Source of the DNA: CAG-170 sp022779365
GTDB lineage: Bacteria; Bacillota; Clostridia; Oscillospirales; Oscillospiraceae
Reading direction: 5' to 3'
Assembly (NCBI GenBank): GCA_022779365.1
Contig: JALFSI010000010.1
Location: 22,409 to 86,408, forward strand
Length of the DNA stretch: 64,000 nt
This document shows, one piece after another, positions 24,633 through 32,874 of the stretch; position 1 is the stretch's first letter, and each line of letters opens with the position of its first letter. The position numbers and the translations under genes were made by a program. Below the pieces are notes generated by a model. It searched no databases and was not told the origin of the DNA. It was given only the letters and a program-made list of their open reading frames with translations.

Positions 24633-24893
24633 ATGTATATGCAGCAATCCATTGTTAAGTGCGAGTCGGGGCTTTACAATCGCCAGGCGACCTATTTCAT
24701 CCAGAAGGCGAATGAGTTCAAGTCCAGCATCTGGATCGAGGTCGAGGACCGCAAGATCAATGCGAAGAGCCTGCTCGGCGTTTTGTCCATGGGCATCACA
24801 AAGGGTACGCGCGTGAGCATCCTTGCGGAAGGTCCTGATGAGGAAGAAGCCGTCAATGCGCTGACGGAAATGCTCGTAAAAGAAATTTTCTAA
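24633..24893 (+). CDS. Crh-like HPr family protein lacking the phosphorylatable His15
   Basis: An 86-residue HPr-fold protein. Numbering from the ATG fits HPr exactly: position 15, the histidine that carries phosphate in sugar uptake, is a tyrosine (GLYNRQA where HPr has GLHARPA), while Ser46 and its surroundings are kept (KSLLGVLSMGI). This is the pattern of Crh in Bacillus, which has Gln15, cannot serve the phosphotransferase system, but is phosphorylated on Ser46 by HPr kinase and helps CcpA in catabolite repression. The same regulatory role is inferred here. AAGGAG lies 8 bases before the ATG; the GTG at 24624 is inside that site. It has its own promoter and terminator. Confidence 0.85.
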   Translation: MYMQQSIVKCESGLYNRQATYFIQKANEFKSSIWIEVEDRKINAKSLLGVLSMGITKGTRVSILAEGPDEEEAVNALTEMLVKEIF

Positions 24894-24907
24894 ACCACCG
24901 AAGGAAT

Positions 24908-24944
24908 GCCGCCTCAAAAACGTGGGTTTTTGAGGCGGCTTTTT
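24908..24944 (+). terminator. Terminator between the Crh-like gene and uvrC
   Basis: A 13-bp perfect stem (24908-24920 with 24927-24939), six-base loop, then TTTTT. It ends just six bases before the uvrC ATG, so uvrC transcription likely depends on readthrough or an unseen start. Confidence 0.85.
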
Positions 24945-24950
24945 AACACC

Positions 24951-26777
24951 ATGACTTTTGAAGAACTCAAGGACAAGGCGCTCTCGCTGCCGTATGAGCC
25001 GGGCGTGTACCTGATGCAGGACAAGTCCGGGCAGATCATCTACGTCGGCAAGGCGAAAAAGCTCAAAAACCGCGTCAGCCAGTATTTTCAGGATTCCAGC
25101 GCGCACACGCCCAAAACGCGCAAAATGGTCAGCCAGATCGACCATTTTGACGTTATCGTCGCGGCGTCCGAATTTGAGGCGCTGGTGCTGGAATGTTCGC
25201 TCATCAAGCGCCATATGCCCAAATACAACATCCTGCTCAAGGACGACAAGGGCTATCCGTATCTTCGCGTCGATCCGCGGGAAGAATACCCGGTGATGGA
25301 GCTGGTCAGCCGCGTGCAGGACGACGGTGCGCGATATTTTGGACCGTATGGCGGGCGCTCGGTCACGCAGAACGTGATCGACACGCTGCGGCTGTGCCTG
25401 AAGCTGCCCGGCTGCGGCAAAAAATTCCCGCGCGATATTGGCAAAGACCGCCCGTGCCTGAATTTTCATATGAACAACTGCGACGGCTGGTGTCAGCCGT
25501 CCCGCTCCGCGCAGGAGTATCGCGCGCGGATGGAGCAGGCGGTGATGATGCTCGACGGTAAATACGGCGAGCTGACCGCCGACTTACAGCGGCAGATGGA
25601 GGACGCCGCCGAGCGGCTGGAATTTGAGCGTGCCGCCGCCCTGCGCGACCGTATGCGCGCTGTGCAGTCGCTCAGCCAGAAGCAGCTCGTCACGGCGGGC
25701 ACGATGGCAAATACCGACGTGATCGGCTATTATCAGAGCGAGGCGCGGGCGTGCATGGCAGTGCTGCACTATGTGGACGGCAGCCTGCTTGACAAGGACT
25801 ATGAGCTGTTTCCGCCGGCGGACGACCGGCAGGAGGCACTTTCGTCGCTCGTCAAGCAGTATTATCTTGTGCGCGGCGCTGCGCCCAAGCAAATTCTGCT
25901 GCCGTTTTCGATGGACGACGCGGCGCTGTTTGAGCAGCTTCTTTTTCAGCAGCTTCACAAAAAGGTGCACATCCGCGTGCCGCAGCGCGGCGACGGCGTG
26001 CGCATGATGGCGCTGGCGCAGAAAAATGCCCGCGAGGAAGCCGAGCGCGTGACCACGCGCGCCGAGCGCCTGAACGGAGCGCTTTCGCAGCTCGGCGCGA
26101 TGATGCACCTGCCAGAGCCGCCGCACCGGCTCGAAAGCTACGATATTTCCAACACCGCCGGGACGGACATCGTTTCGTCGATGGTGGTATTCGTGGACGG
26201 AAAGCCGAGCAAAAAGGATTATAAGCATTTCAAGATCGAAGGGCTGACGGATCAGGACGACTACGCGTCCATGCGCCAGACGCTGCACCGCCGCTTTGCG
26301 CATTATCAGGCGGGCGACGCAGGCTTTGACGAAGCCCCGGACGCGCTGCTCATCGACGGCGGTCAGGAGCACGCGCAGTGCGTGCGTGAGGAGCTGGCGG
26401 CGATGGGGCTGTCATTCCCGATCTTCGGCATGGTCAAGGATAACCGCCACCGCACGCGCGCGCTCATCACACCCGACGGCGCGGAGCTGAGCCTGACGGC
26501 GCAGCCGGCGGTGTTCGCGCTCATCGGGCGCATCCAGGAGGAGACGCACCGCTTCGCCATCACCTATCACCGGCTGCTGCGCAGCCGTCATGTGCGCGCG
26601 TCGGCGCTGGAGACGATCGCGGGCATCGGACCGAAGCGGCGGCAGGAGCTGCTGCGGCACTTTAAGTCTGTTACCGCGATCCGCGCGGCGAGCGTGGAGG
26701 AGCTGGCACAGGTCGTGCCGCAGAGCGCGGCGGAAGCTGTCTGGCAGTATTATCACAAGGAGGAGACCCAGCCATGA
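24951..26777 (+). CDS. uvrC: UvrABC excinuclease subunit C
   Basis: A 608-residue UvrC that makes both incisions in nucleotide-excision repair. GIY-YIG nuclease at the start (GVYLMQDKSGQIIYVGKAKK), UVR motif near 205-240, RNase H-like 5-prime nuclease domain (about 370-540, with SYDISNTAGTDIVSSMVVF and LLIDGGQEH), and a C-terminal helix-hairpin-helix (IAGIGPKRRQELLRHF). I chose the ATG at 24951, which gives the normal N-terminus MTFEELKDKA; an upstream in-frame ATG at 24906 would read through the terminator hairpin. No good ribosome site precedes either, which is odd. The stop overlaps rsmD. Confidence 0.95.
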   Translation: MTFEELKDKALSLPYEPGVYLMQDKSGQIIYVGKAKKLKNRVSQYFQDSSAHTPKTRKMVSQIDHFDVIVAASEFEALVLECSLIKRHMPKYNILLKDDKGYPYLRVDPREEYPVMELVSRVQDDGARYFGPYGGRSVTQNVIDTLRLCLKLPGCGKKFPRDIGKDRPCLNFHMNNCDGWCQPSRSAQEYRARMEQAVMMLDGKYGELTADLQRQMEDAAERLEFERAAALRDRMRAVQSLSQKQLVTAGTMANTDVIGYYQSEARACMAVLHYVDGSLLDKDYELFPPADDRQEALSSLVKQYYLVRGAAPKQILLPFSMDDAALFEQLLFQQLHKKVHIRVPQRGDGVRMMALAQKNAREEAERVTTRAERLNGALSQLGAMMHLPEPPHRLESYDISNTAGTDIVSSMVVFVDGKPSKKDYKHFKIEGLTDQDDYASMRQTLHRRFAHYQAGDAGFDEAPDALLIDGGQEHAQCVREELAAMGLSFPIFGMVKDNRHRTRALITPDGAELSLTAQPAVFALIGRIQEETHRFAITYHRLLRSRHVRASALETIAGIGPKRRQELLRHFKSVTAIRAASVEELAQVVPQSAAEAVWQYYHKEETQP

Positions 26778-27337
26778 GAGTCATCACCGGCACGGCGCGC
26801 AGCACGCCGCTCAAAGCGCCCAAGGGACTGGAAACGCGCCCGACGCTCGATCAGGTCAAGGAGGGGCTGTTTTCCGCCATCCAGTTTGACGTTCCCGGCG
26901 CGCGGGCGCTCGATCTGTTTGCGGGCTCGGGGCAGCTCGGCATCGAAGCGCTCAGCCGCGGCGCGGCGCGTGCGGTGTTCGTGGACTGCCGCCGCGATGC
27001 GCTGGACGTGGTGCGCGAAAATCTTGCCAAAACGCGGCTGGAGACGCGCGCGCAGGTCGTGCGGATGGACTACATGGCGTACCTCGCCTCCTGCCGGGAG
27101 CAGTTCGACCTCATCTTCCTCGACCCGCCTTATGCGGAGGTTTTTCTGGAAAATGCATTAAATCGCATATCGGAAATTGACATTTTATCGCATCGTGGTA
27201 TAATAATCTGCGAAAGACCGATCGAAAAGCAGCTTCCAGACCGATTCGGCGCGCTGGCGCTTACGAAAACGTATCGGTACGGCAAAACGGCAGTGTCGCT
27301 TTACCGAAAAGAGAGCACGGGAGCGGAGGCATTATGA
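26774..27337 (+). CDS. rsmD: 16S rRNA (guanine966-N2)-methyltransferase RsmD
   Basis: A 187-residue class I methyltransferase that uses SAM to methylate G966 of 16S rRNA. Seen: RVITGTARSTPLKAPKGLETRPT (family start), the SAM loop ALDLFAGSGQLGIEALSRGA near 42, and catalytic IFLDPPYAEVFL near 115 (NPPY/DPPY type). It overlaps uvrC by 4 bases and coaD by 4 bases; rsmD-coaD adjacency is very common in Firmicutes. A near-perfect promoter lies inside its 3-prime half. Confidence 0.94.
   Translation: MRVITGTARSTPLKAPKGLETRPTLDQVKEGLFSAIQFDVPGARALDLFAGSGQLGIEALSRGAARAVFVDCRRDALDVVRENLAKTRLETRAQVVRMDYMAYLASCREQFDLIFLDPPYAEVFLENALNRISEIDILSHRGIIICERPIEKQLPDRFGALALTKTYRYGKTAVSLYRKESTGAEAL
27177..27204 (+). 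promoter_or_regulatory. Consensus sigma-A promoter inside rsmD
   Basis: Perfect TTGACA (27177-27182) and perfect TATAAT (27199-27204), 16 bases apart, in a local AT-rich patch within the rsmD frame, 130 bases before coaD. It would let coaD and the coiled-coil gene be transcribed apart from uvrC-rsmD. Confidence 0.7.
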
Positions 27338-27825
27338 ACACGGCGATCTATCCCGGCAGCTTTGACCCGGTCACGAACGGGCATCTGAATATCATTCAGC
27401 GCGCAGCAAAGAGCTTTGATAAGCTCATCGTCTGCGTGATGGTCAACGCCGACAAGCGCCCGATGTTTACGGCGCTTGAGCGCGTAGAGCTGCTGCGGCG
27501 CGTCACGGCGGATATTCCCAACGTGGAGATCGCGCACTCCGACCGGCTTTTGGCGGATTTTGCGCGCGAGCGGAATTGCGGCGTGATCGTCAAGGGGCTG
27601 CGCGCGATGTCGGACTTTGAGCGCGAGTTTCAGATGGCGCTCATCAACCGCAAGCTCAATCCGGGGCTTGACACCATGTTTTTGACGGCGGAGCATCAGT
27701 TTATGTACCTCAGCTCCAGTATTGTCAAGGAGATGGGGCACTACGGCGCAGACCTGCGGGAATTTCTGCCCGAGCAGATCATTGACGATTTTCGCTCCCG
27801 CCTGGCGGAGCTGAACGAACGGTAA
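27334..27825 (+). CDS. coaD: Phosphopantetheine adenylyltransferase
   Basis: A 163-residue CoaD (PPAT), which joins 4-phosphopantetheine with ATP to give dephospho-CoA. Seen: YPGSFDPVTNGHLNII with the T/HxGH nucleotidyltransferase motif at about residues 5-20, RPMF, and the closing FMYLSSSIVKEMGHYGADLREFLP. The length is normal. It overlaps rsmD and is 12 bases from the next gene, a coiled-coil protein. Confidence 0.96.
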   Translation: MNTAIYPGSFDPVTNGHLNIIQRAAKSFDKLIVCVMVNADKRPMFTALERVELLRRVTADIPNVEIAHSDRLLADFARERNCGVIVKGLRAMSDFEREFQMALINRKLNPGLDTMFLTAEHQFMYLSSSIVKEMGHYGADLREFLPEQIIDDFRSRLAELNER

Positions 27826-27837
27826 GGAGGAGCAACT

Positions 27838-28335
27838 ATGGCAAACGGAGTAGAGGAGATCATCACCACCCTGTATGAAATGGTGCAGGACGCATGGAGT
27901 CTGCCGCTGGGTGCGGAAAAGTGCGTGGTCGAGCGCGACAAGGTGCTCGATCTGCTTGATGAGATCAGCAACCAGCTCCCGGGCGAGCTGAAGCAAGCAA
28001 AGACCATCGTGGAATCGCGCAACGAGGTCATCACCAACGCCAAGCGCGAGGCGGAAAATATCCTCAAGCAGGCGGAGCAGCGCGCCAAGCAGATGGTCTC
28101 CCGCGAGGAGGTCTACCGGCAGGCGGAGCAGGAAGCCAACGATATGATCCGCGCCGCGCAGCAGAAGATCAAGGAGCTGCGTCAGGTCACGAACGACTAT
28201 GTGGACGACGCGATGAAGCGTACGGAGGATTCCATTGCGCAGTCGCTGTCCGACCTGCGCGAGTCGCGCGCCAAATTCCGCGCACTGGTCAATCCGCAGG
28301 CGGCAAAGCCGTCGCCCATCATCGAGGACGTCTGA
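27838..28335 (+). CDS. Coiled-coil protein of unknown function
   Basis: A 165-residue, highly charged, almost fully helical protein with no signal peptide. The middle (about residues 55-130, rich in A, E, K, Q, with KREAENILKQAEQRAKQMVS) is a clear coiled coil and resembles the stalk of DivIVA-like or F/V-ATPase b/E-type subunits, which is why such proteins are often labelled ATPase or cell-division protein. I recall similar genes just after coaD in Clostridia. A binding or scaffold role is likely, but nothing in the sequence proves it. AAGGAGG lies before the ATG. Confidence 0.8.
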   Translation: MANGVEEIITTLYEMVQDAWSLPLGAEKCVVERDKVLDLLDEISNQLPGELKQAKTIVESRNEVITNAKREAENILKQAEQRAKQMVSREEVYRQAEQEANDMIRAAQQKIKELRQVTNDYVDDAMKRTEDSIAQSLSDLRESRAKFRALVNPQAAKPSPIIEDV

Positions 28336-28356
28336 TCGCGCCCTCCCATACCGCCA

Positions 28357-28582
28357 CAGGCTGAGAAGAGGAAGAGTACGACTGTGATCCCGTACAGAGA
28401 GAAGGCGCTTGGTGCGAGCCTTTCGGGAGCAGGTCCGAATGTCGCCTCAGAGCCGCGGGCTGAATGTCAGTAAGCTCCGCCGGGCGCTCCCGTTACAGAG
28501 CAAAGAGCGCCCGTTTTCGGGAACTCAGGTGGTACCACGGAGCAAGACTTCGCCCTGAACTGTATAAGTTCAGGGCGTTTTT
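28357..28582 (+). promoter_or_regulatory. T-box riboswitch, valine specific
   Basis: This fills the gap before the next gene. Seen: stem I with AGAGAG and a GCGCTTGGTGCGAGC apical region (about 28395-28420), a specifier loop reading GAATGTCGCC in which GTC (28441-28443) is a valine codon followed by a purine, the canonical T-box AGGTGGTACCACGG (28527-28540), whose TGGT pairs with tRNA ACCA, and a terminator (28551-28561 with 28567-28577, then TTTTT). Uncharged tRNA-Val would prevent termination, raising expression of the membrane gene and valS downstream. The valine reading agrees with valS in the operon. Confidence 0.93.
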
Positions 28583-28697
28583 GTGTGGCAGCCCCGCGTA
28601 CTTCGCCGGATTTTCCTGCCGCAGGCTGCGCGACGCTGCCGGAGCTTTTATTTACCAAAGCTGCAAATGAAAATTGATAGAGAAAAGGAGCAAACTC

Positions 28698-29348
28698 ATG
28701 CAATCAGAATTTGTATTTGCCCCCGGCGGCTACGCCATGGACTTGGAGGGCGAGCTTGCAAAAGCCTTGCAGGCGCGCACGGAGATGCTCGCGCGCAAGC
28801 GCAACCCCAAGCTCTGGAGACTGACCGACCAGATGCAGAGCTTTGCCGCGTCAGGTCCTGAGCAGAGGGAATTGCAGCGGCGGCGCATCATCGGCTATGG
28901 GATGACGGCGGTGCTGTTCCTCGCGGCGGCGGCGCTGCTCATTTTTGGCTTTACCGAGCCGCGCGACCGGCGGATGATCGCCATCGGCGGCGTTTGCGCG
29001 CTGCTGGCGGTCTCACGCGTGCTGCCGCTTGTGACGACAGGCAGCTCCATCACACGCTATGCCAAGGCAGCGCACCAGCATCTGACGAGCCTGCGCGCGG
29101 CGGATTTTTCGCAGAAGCCGACCATCCGCTTTACGGAGGACAAAATGCGCATCCAGTCGAACCTCGGCGGCAGGGACTATGACTACGACACCATGGAAGC
29201 ATTCGTCGAAACACCGCGGCTGTTTGTGCTGACGCACAGCGGCGCGGCGACCGTTCTGCAAAAGCAGGACCTGGTGCTCGGCACGCCGGAGGAATTTAAG
29301 GATTTTTTCCTGTCCCACGCGCAGCCGTTATCCGCTGAATTAGTGTAA
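28698..29348 (+). CDS. Membrane protein with YcxB-like C-terminal domain
   Basis: A 216-residue protein with two transmembrane helices (about 65-85, MTAVLFLAAAALLIFGF, and 93-110) and a C-terminal soluble part (about 135-210) ending TVLQKQDLVLGTPEEFKDFF, similar in pattern to YcxB-like domains (strand-rich, with IRFTEDKMRIQ). No function is known. AAGGAG lies 8 bases before the ATG at 28698; an in-frame ATG at 28674 has no site. It lies between the valine T-box and valS, so its level should follow tRNA-Val charging; why is unclear. Confidence 0.78.
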   Translation: MQSEFVFAPGGYAMDLEGELAKALQARTEMLARKRNPKLWRLTDQMQSFAASGPEQRELQRRRIIGYGMTAVLFLAAAALLIFGFTEPRDRRMIAIGGVCALLAVSRVLPLVTTGSSITRYAKAAHQHLTSLRAADFSQKPTIRFTEDKMRIQSNLGGRDYDYDTMEAFVETPRLFVLTHSGAATVLQKQDLVLGTPEEFKDFFLSHAQPLSAELV

Positions 29349-29372
29349 AACATCAAGTTTAGGAGATATACC

Positions 29373-32012
29373 ATGAGAAAAGAATTACCCAAACAGTATG
29401 ACCCCAAGCAGGTCGAGGGGCAGATCTACGAGCTGTGGATGGAGAACGACTGCTTTAAGGCGACCCCCGATCCCGACAAGAAGCCGTACTGCATCGTCAT
29501 GCCGCCTCCCAACGTGACGGGGCAGCTCCACATGGGGCACGCGCTGGACTCCACGCTTCAGGACATCCTGACGCGCTACCGCCGGATGCAGGGCTACAGC
29601 GCCCTGTGGCTGCCGGGCACGGATCACGCGGGCATCGCCACGCAGATCAAGGTCGAGGAAGAGCTGCGCAAAAACGAAGGGCTGACGCGCTATGACCTCG
29701 GACGTGAGAAGTTCCTGGAGCGCGTGTGGGCGTGGAAGGAGAAGTACGGCAGCCGCATCGTGCAGCAGCAGAAAAAGCTGGGCGTGTCGTGTGACTGGTC
29801 GCGCAGCCGCTTTACGATGGACGACGGCTGCTCCAAGGCCGTGCGCGAGACGTTCTGCGAGCTGTATGACAAGGGACTTATCTACAAGGGCAGCCGCATC
29901 ATCAACTGGTGTCCGCACTGCATCACGGCGCTCTCCGACGCCGAGGTCGAGTATGTGGACAAGCCCGGTCATCTGTGGTATATCCGCTATCCGCTCTCCG
30001 ACGGCAGCGGCGACATCGTGGTCGCCACCACCCGCCCGGAGACGATGATGGGCGACACCGGCGTCGCCGTGAACCCGGAGGATGAAAAATTCAAGCACCT
30101 CATCGGCAAGACCTGCATCCTGCCGATCATGAACCGTGAAATCCCCATCATCGGCGACGAGTACTGCGAGATCGGCTTCGGCACGGGCGCGGTCAAGATG
30201 ACCCCGGCGCACGACCCCAACGACTTTGAGGTCGGTCTGCGTCATAACCTTGAGATCATCCGCGTCATCGCCGACGACGGCAGGATCAACGAAAACGGCG
30301 GCAAGTATAACGGCATGGACCGCTACGAGTGCCGCAAGGCGATCGTGAAGGACCTCGAAGAACAGGGCTACCTCATCAAGACCGAGCCGTACAGTCACAA
30401 CGTGGGCACCTGCTACCGCTGCCACAATGACGTAGAGCCGCTCATCTCTGCGCAGTGGTTCGTGAAGATGGAGCCGCTGGCAAAGGAAGCGCTGCGCATC
30501 GTAAAGGACGGCGGCGTGCGCTTTGTGCCCGACCGCTTTACGAAGATCTATAACAACTGGATGGAAAATGTGCATGACTGGTGCATCTCCCGCCAGCTCT
30601 GGTGGGGTCATCAGATCCCAGCGTGGTACTGCGCCGACTGCGGGCACATCAACGTCTCCCGCGACGACCCGGTAAAGTGTGAACAGTGCGGCAGCACGAA
30701 GCTCACGCGCGATGAGGACGTGCTGGACACCTGGTTCTCGTCTGCGCTGTGGCCGTTCTCCACGCTCGGCTGGCCCGACCTTGACTCCGCCGACCTCAAA
30801 TACTGGTATCCTACGACCGATATGGTCACGGGCTATGACATCATTTTCTTCTGGGTGGCGCGCATGATCTTCTCCGGCATGGAGCAGATGAAGAAAGAGC
30901 CGTTCAAGACGGTGTTCATCCACGGTCTGGTGCGCGACGACAAGGGGCGCAAGATGTCCAAGTCGCTCGGCAACGGCATTGACCCGCTGGAAATGGCGGA
31001 CACCTACGGCGCGGACGCGCTGCGCTTTAATCTCATCACCGGCAACTCGCCCGGCAACGATATGCGCTTTTATGTGGAAAAGTGCGAGGCGATGCGCAAC
31101 TTTGCCAACAAGATCTGGAACGCCAGCCGCTATGTGCTCATGAACCTGAGCGTGGACGAGCCGGGTCTGCCCGACGTGTCAAAGCTGGAGCTGGAGGACA
31201 AGTGGGTGCTGTCGAAGCTCAACACGCTCATCCGCGAGGTCACGGAGAATATGGACGCCTACGAGCTGGGTGTTGCTTCCGCCAAGGTGTATGACTTTAT
31301 CTGGGACACCTACTGCGACTGGTATATCGAGCTGACGAAGGCGCGGCTGTATGACGCGGACGATGAGAGCAAGCGCATCGCGCAGCAGGTGCTCGTGTAT
31401 GTGCTCGATCAGCTTCTGCGGCTGCTGCATCCGTTCATGCCGTTCATCACCGAAGAAATTTGGCAGGCGATCCCGCACGAGGGCGATTTCCTCATCCGCG
31501 CCGAATGGCCCACGCCGAACGACGCGCTGGACTTTGCAGCGGAGGCGGACGCGCTGGAAATGATGAAAAACGCGGTCTCGGCGATCCGCGCCCGCCGCGC
31601 GGAGATGAACGTGCCGCCGTCGCGCAAGGCGGCGCTGTACGTCGTGTCGGCACATAACGACTATTTCCGGCAGGGCGAGGGCTTTATCCGCCGCCTTGCG
31701 TATGCCGATCAGGTCGTCCTGTGTGACGCCGATCCCGCCGGTCACGAGGATATGCTCTGCGTCGTCACAGCGGACGCGAAGCTCTATATCCCGCTCGATC
31801 AGCTCATCGACACCGAAAAGGAGCTGGCGCGCATCGCGAAGGAAAAGGAGAACTGCCTGAAGCAGATCGCCATGTTTGAGAGCAAGCTGTCTAATGAGAG
31901 CTTTGTTGCCCGCGCGCCGGAAAAGGTCGTAAACGATCAGCGCGACAAGCTCGCCAAGGCAAAGGCGCTGCTCGAGCAGCTCGAGGGCAGTGAAAAGCGC
32001 CTGAAAAAATAG
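29373..32012 (+). CDS. valS: Valyl-tRNA synthetase
   Basis: An 879-residue class I synthetase that charges tRNA-Val and edits threonine. Seen: the HIGH motif as HMGH in PPPNVTGQLHMGHALDST (about 45-62), the editing domain with TTRPETMMGDTGVAVNPED, a zinc-binding pair in CADCGHINV and CEQCGS, KMSKS (GRKMSKSLGNG near 525), and a C-terminal coiled coil (LDQLIDTEKELARIAKEKEN) typical for ValRS. It is under the valine T-box found upstream and ends in a strong terminator. Confidence 0.97.
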   Translation: MRKELPKQYDPKQVEGQIYELWMENDCFKATPDPDKKPYCIVMPPPNVTGQLHMGHALDSTLQDILTRYRRMQGYSALWLPGTDHAGIATQIKVEEELRKNEGLTRYDLGREKFLERVWAWKEKYGSRIVQQQKKLGVSCDWSRSRFTMDDGCSKAVRETFCELYDKGLIYKGSRIINWCPHCITALSDAEVEYVDKPGHLWYIRYPLSDGSGDIVVATTRPETMMGDTGVAVNPEDEKFKHLIGKTCILPIMNREIPIIGDEYCEIGFGTGAVKMTPAHDPNDFEVGLRHNLEIIRVIADDGRINENGGKYNGMDRYECRKAIVKDLEEQGYLIKTEPYSHNVGTCYRCHNDVEPLISAQWFVKMEPLAKEALRIVKDGGVRFVPDRFTKIYNNWMENVHDWCISRQLWWGHQIPAWYCADCGHINVSRDDPVKCEQCGSTKLTRDEDVLDTWFSSALWPFSTLGWPDLDSADLKYWYPTTDMVTGYDIIFFWVARMIFSGMEQMKKEPFKTVFIHGLVRDDKGRKMSKSLGNGIDPLEMADTYGADALRFNLITGNSPGNDMRFYVEKCEAMRNFANKIWNASRYVLMNLSVDEPGLPDVSKLELEDKWVLSKLNTLIREVTENMDAYELGVASAKVYDFIWDTYCDWYIELTKARLYDADDESKRIAQQVLVYVLDQLLRLLHPFMPFITEEIWQAIPHEGDFLIRAEWPTPNDALDFAAEADALEMMKNAVSAIRARRAEMNVPPSRKAALYVVSAHNDYFRQGEGFIRRLAYADQVVLCDADPAGHEDMLCVVTADAKLYIPLDQLIDTEKELARIAKEKENCLKQIAMFESKLSNESFVARAPEKVVNDQRDKLAKAKALLEQLEGSEKRLKK

Positions 32013-32058
32013 GTCCCGCGCTTGTTCGACGGGAAAATCGCGGCAGAAAAACTATACT

Positions 32059-32093
32059 GGACACGCACACAGCGGTGTGCGTGTCCATTTTTT
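32059..32093 (+). terminator. Terminator of valS
   Basis: A 12-bp perfect stem (32059-32070 with 32075-32086), four-base loop, then a run of six T after one A. It separates valS from the spoIIA operon. Confidence 0.88.
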
Positions 32094-32113
32094 GTTTCCG
32101 GGAGGATGTACCG

Positions 32114-32437
32114 ATGAATCTGACCAGTTTTTTGCAGGAAAAGCAGCTCACCATCGCGCTGCGCGGCGAGATCGACCACCACACCGCGCGCGACATTCTG
32201 CGGGTGGTGAGCAACAAGATCGACCTCTATCTGCCGCTTGCGTGCGTGCTGGACTTCCGGGAGGTCACGTTTATGGATTCCAGCGGCATTGCCATCGTCA
32301 TCTCGGCGCTGCGCAAAATGCGTGAGCTGAGCGGGCGGCTGGTGCTGCGGGACGTGCCGCCGCAGCCGATGAAGGTGCTGCGCGCGTCCGGCATGGAGCA
32401 GATCGTGGAAATTGAAGAGAGGAGCGTTTCCGTATGA
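32114..32437 (+). CDS. spoIIAA: Anti-sigma F factor antagonist SpoIIAA
   Basis: A 107-residue STAS-domain protein. The phospho-serine region FMDSSGIAIVISALR lies at 54-68, with Ser56/57 matching Ser58 of the Bacillus protein. Non-phosphorylated SpoIIAA binds SpoIIAB and frees sigma-F in the forespore; SpoIIE phosphatase and SpoIIAB kinase set its state. GGAGG lies before the ATG. It is the first gene of spoIIAA-spoIIAB-sigF with 4-base overlaps, the standard order. I did not find a convincing sigma-H promoter between the valS terminator and this gene. Confidence 0.95.
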   Translation: MNLTSFLQEKQLTIALRGEIDHHTARDILRVVSNKIDLYLPLACVLDFREVTFMDSSGIAIVISALRKMRELSGRLVLRDVPPQPMKVLRASGMEQIVEIEERSVSV

Positions 32438-32874
32438 AGCCTGAAAACAGCATGAGCGTGGAGTTTCCCAGCCGGTCGGCAAACGAGGCGCTGGCGCGCG
32501 CGGTCGTTGCGTGCTTTGCCGCGCAGCTCGATCCGACGCTCGATGAGCTGGGCGATATTAAGACAGCCGTATCGGAGGCGGTGACGAACTGCATCGTCCA
32601 CGCCTACCGCGACACTATCGGACCGATCACCGTCCGCTGCCGCGTGCTGCCGGACAATGTATTGGACATTGTGGTGAAGGACAAGGGCTGCGGCATCGCG
32701 GATGTCGCCGCGGCGCGAAAGCCGATGTTCACCACCGGCGGCGAGGAGCGCAGCGGCATGGGCTTTACGATCATGGAGAGCTTTATGACGAGCCTGCGCG
32801 TGACCTCCCGCCCCGGCAAGGGCACGAGCGTACATATGAAGCGCCGGATCGTCCGGCGGGGGCAGGCGGATTGA
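32434..32874 (+). CDS. spoIIAB: Anti-sigma F factor SpoIIAB
   Basis: A 146-residue GHKL-type kinase and anti-sigma factor. N box DIKTAVSEAVTNCIVHAY (about 40-57), G1 DKGCGIADV (about 84-92), and G2 ERSGMGFTIMESFM near 108. It holds sigma-F inactive and phosphorylates SpoIIAA with ATP. Its stop overlaps the sigF start by three bases. Confidence 0.95.
   Translation: MKPENSMSVEFPSRSANEALARAVVACFAAQLDPTLDELGDIKTAVSEAVTNCIVHAYRDTIGPITVRCRVLPDNVLDIVVKDKGCGIADVAAARKPMFTTGGEERSGMGFTIMESFMTSLRVTSRPGKGTSVHMKRRIVRRGQAD

Noticed and set aside
24906..24951. An earlier uvrC start at 24906
   Set aside because: It would translate the terminator hairpin into an untypical 15-residue extension; the ATG at 24951 gives the family N-terminus.
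29385..30923. A 512-codon minus-strand frame
   Set aside because: Antisense to valS, no motif, typical shadow composition.
32020..32110. A sigma-H promoter for the spoIIA operon
   Set aside because: No good AGGA-type -35 with GAAT-type -10 was found between the valS end and spoIIAA. It may be poorly conserved or lie within valS, so none is listed.
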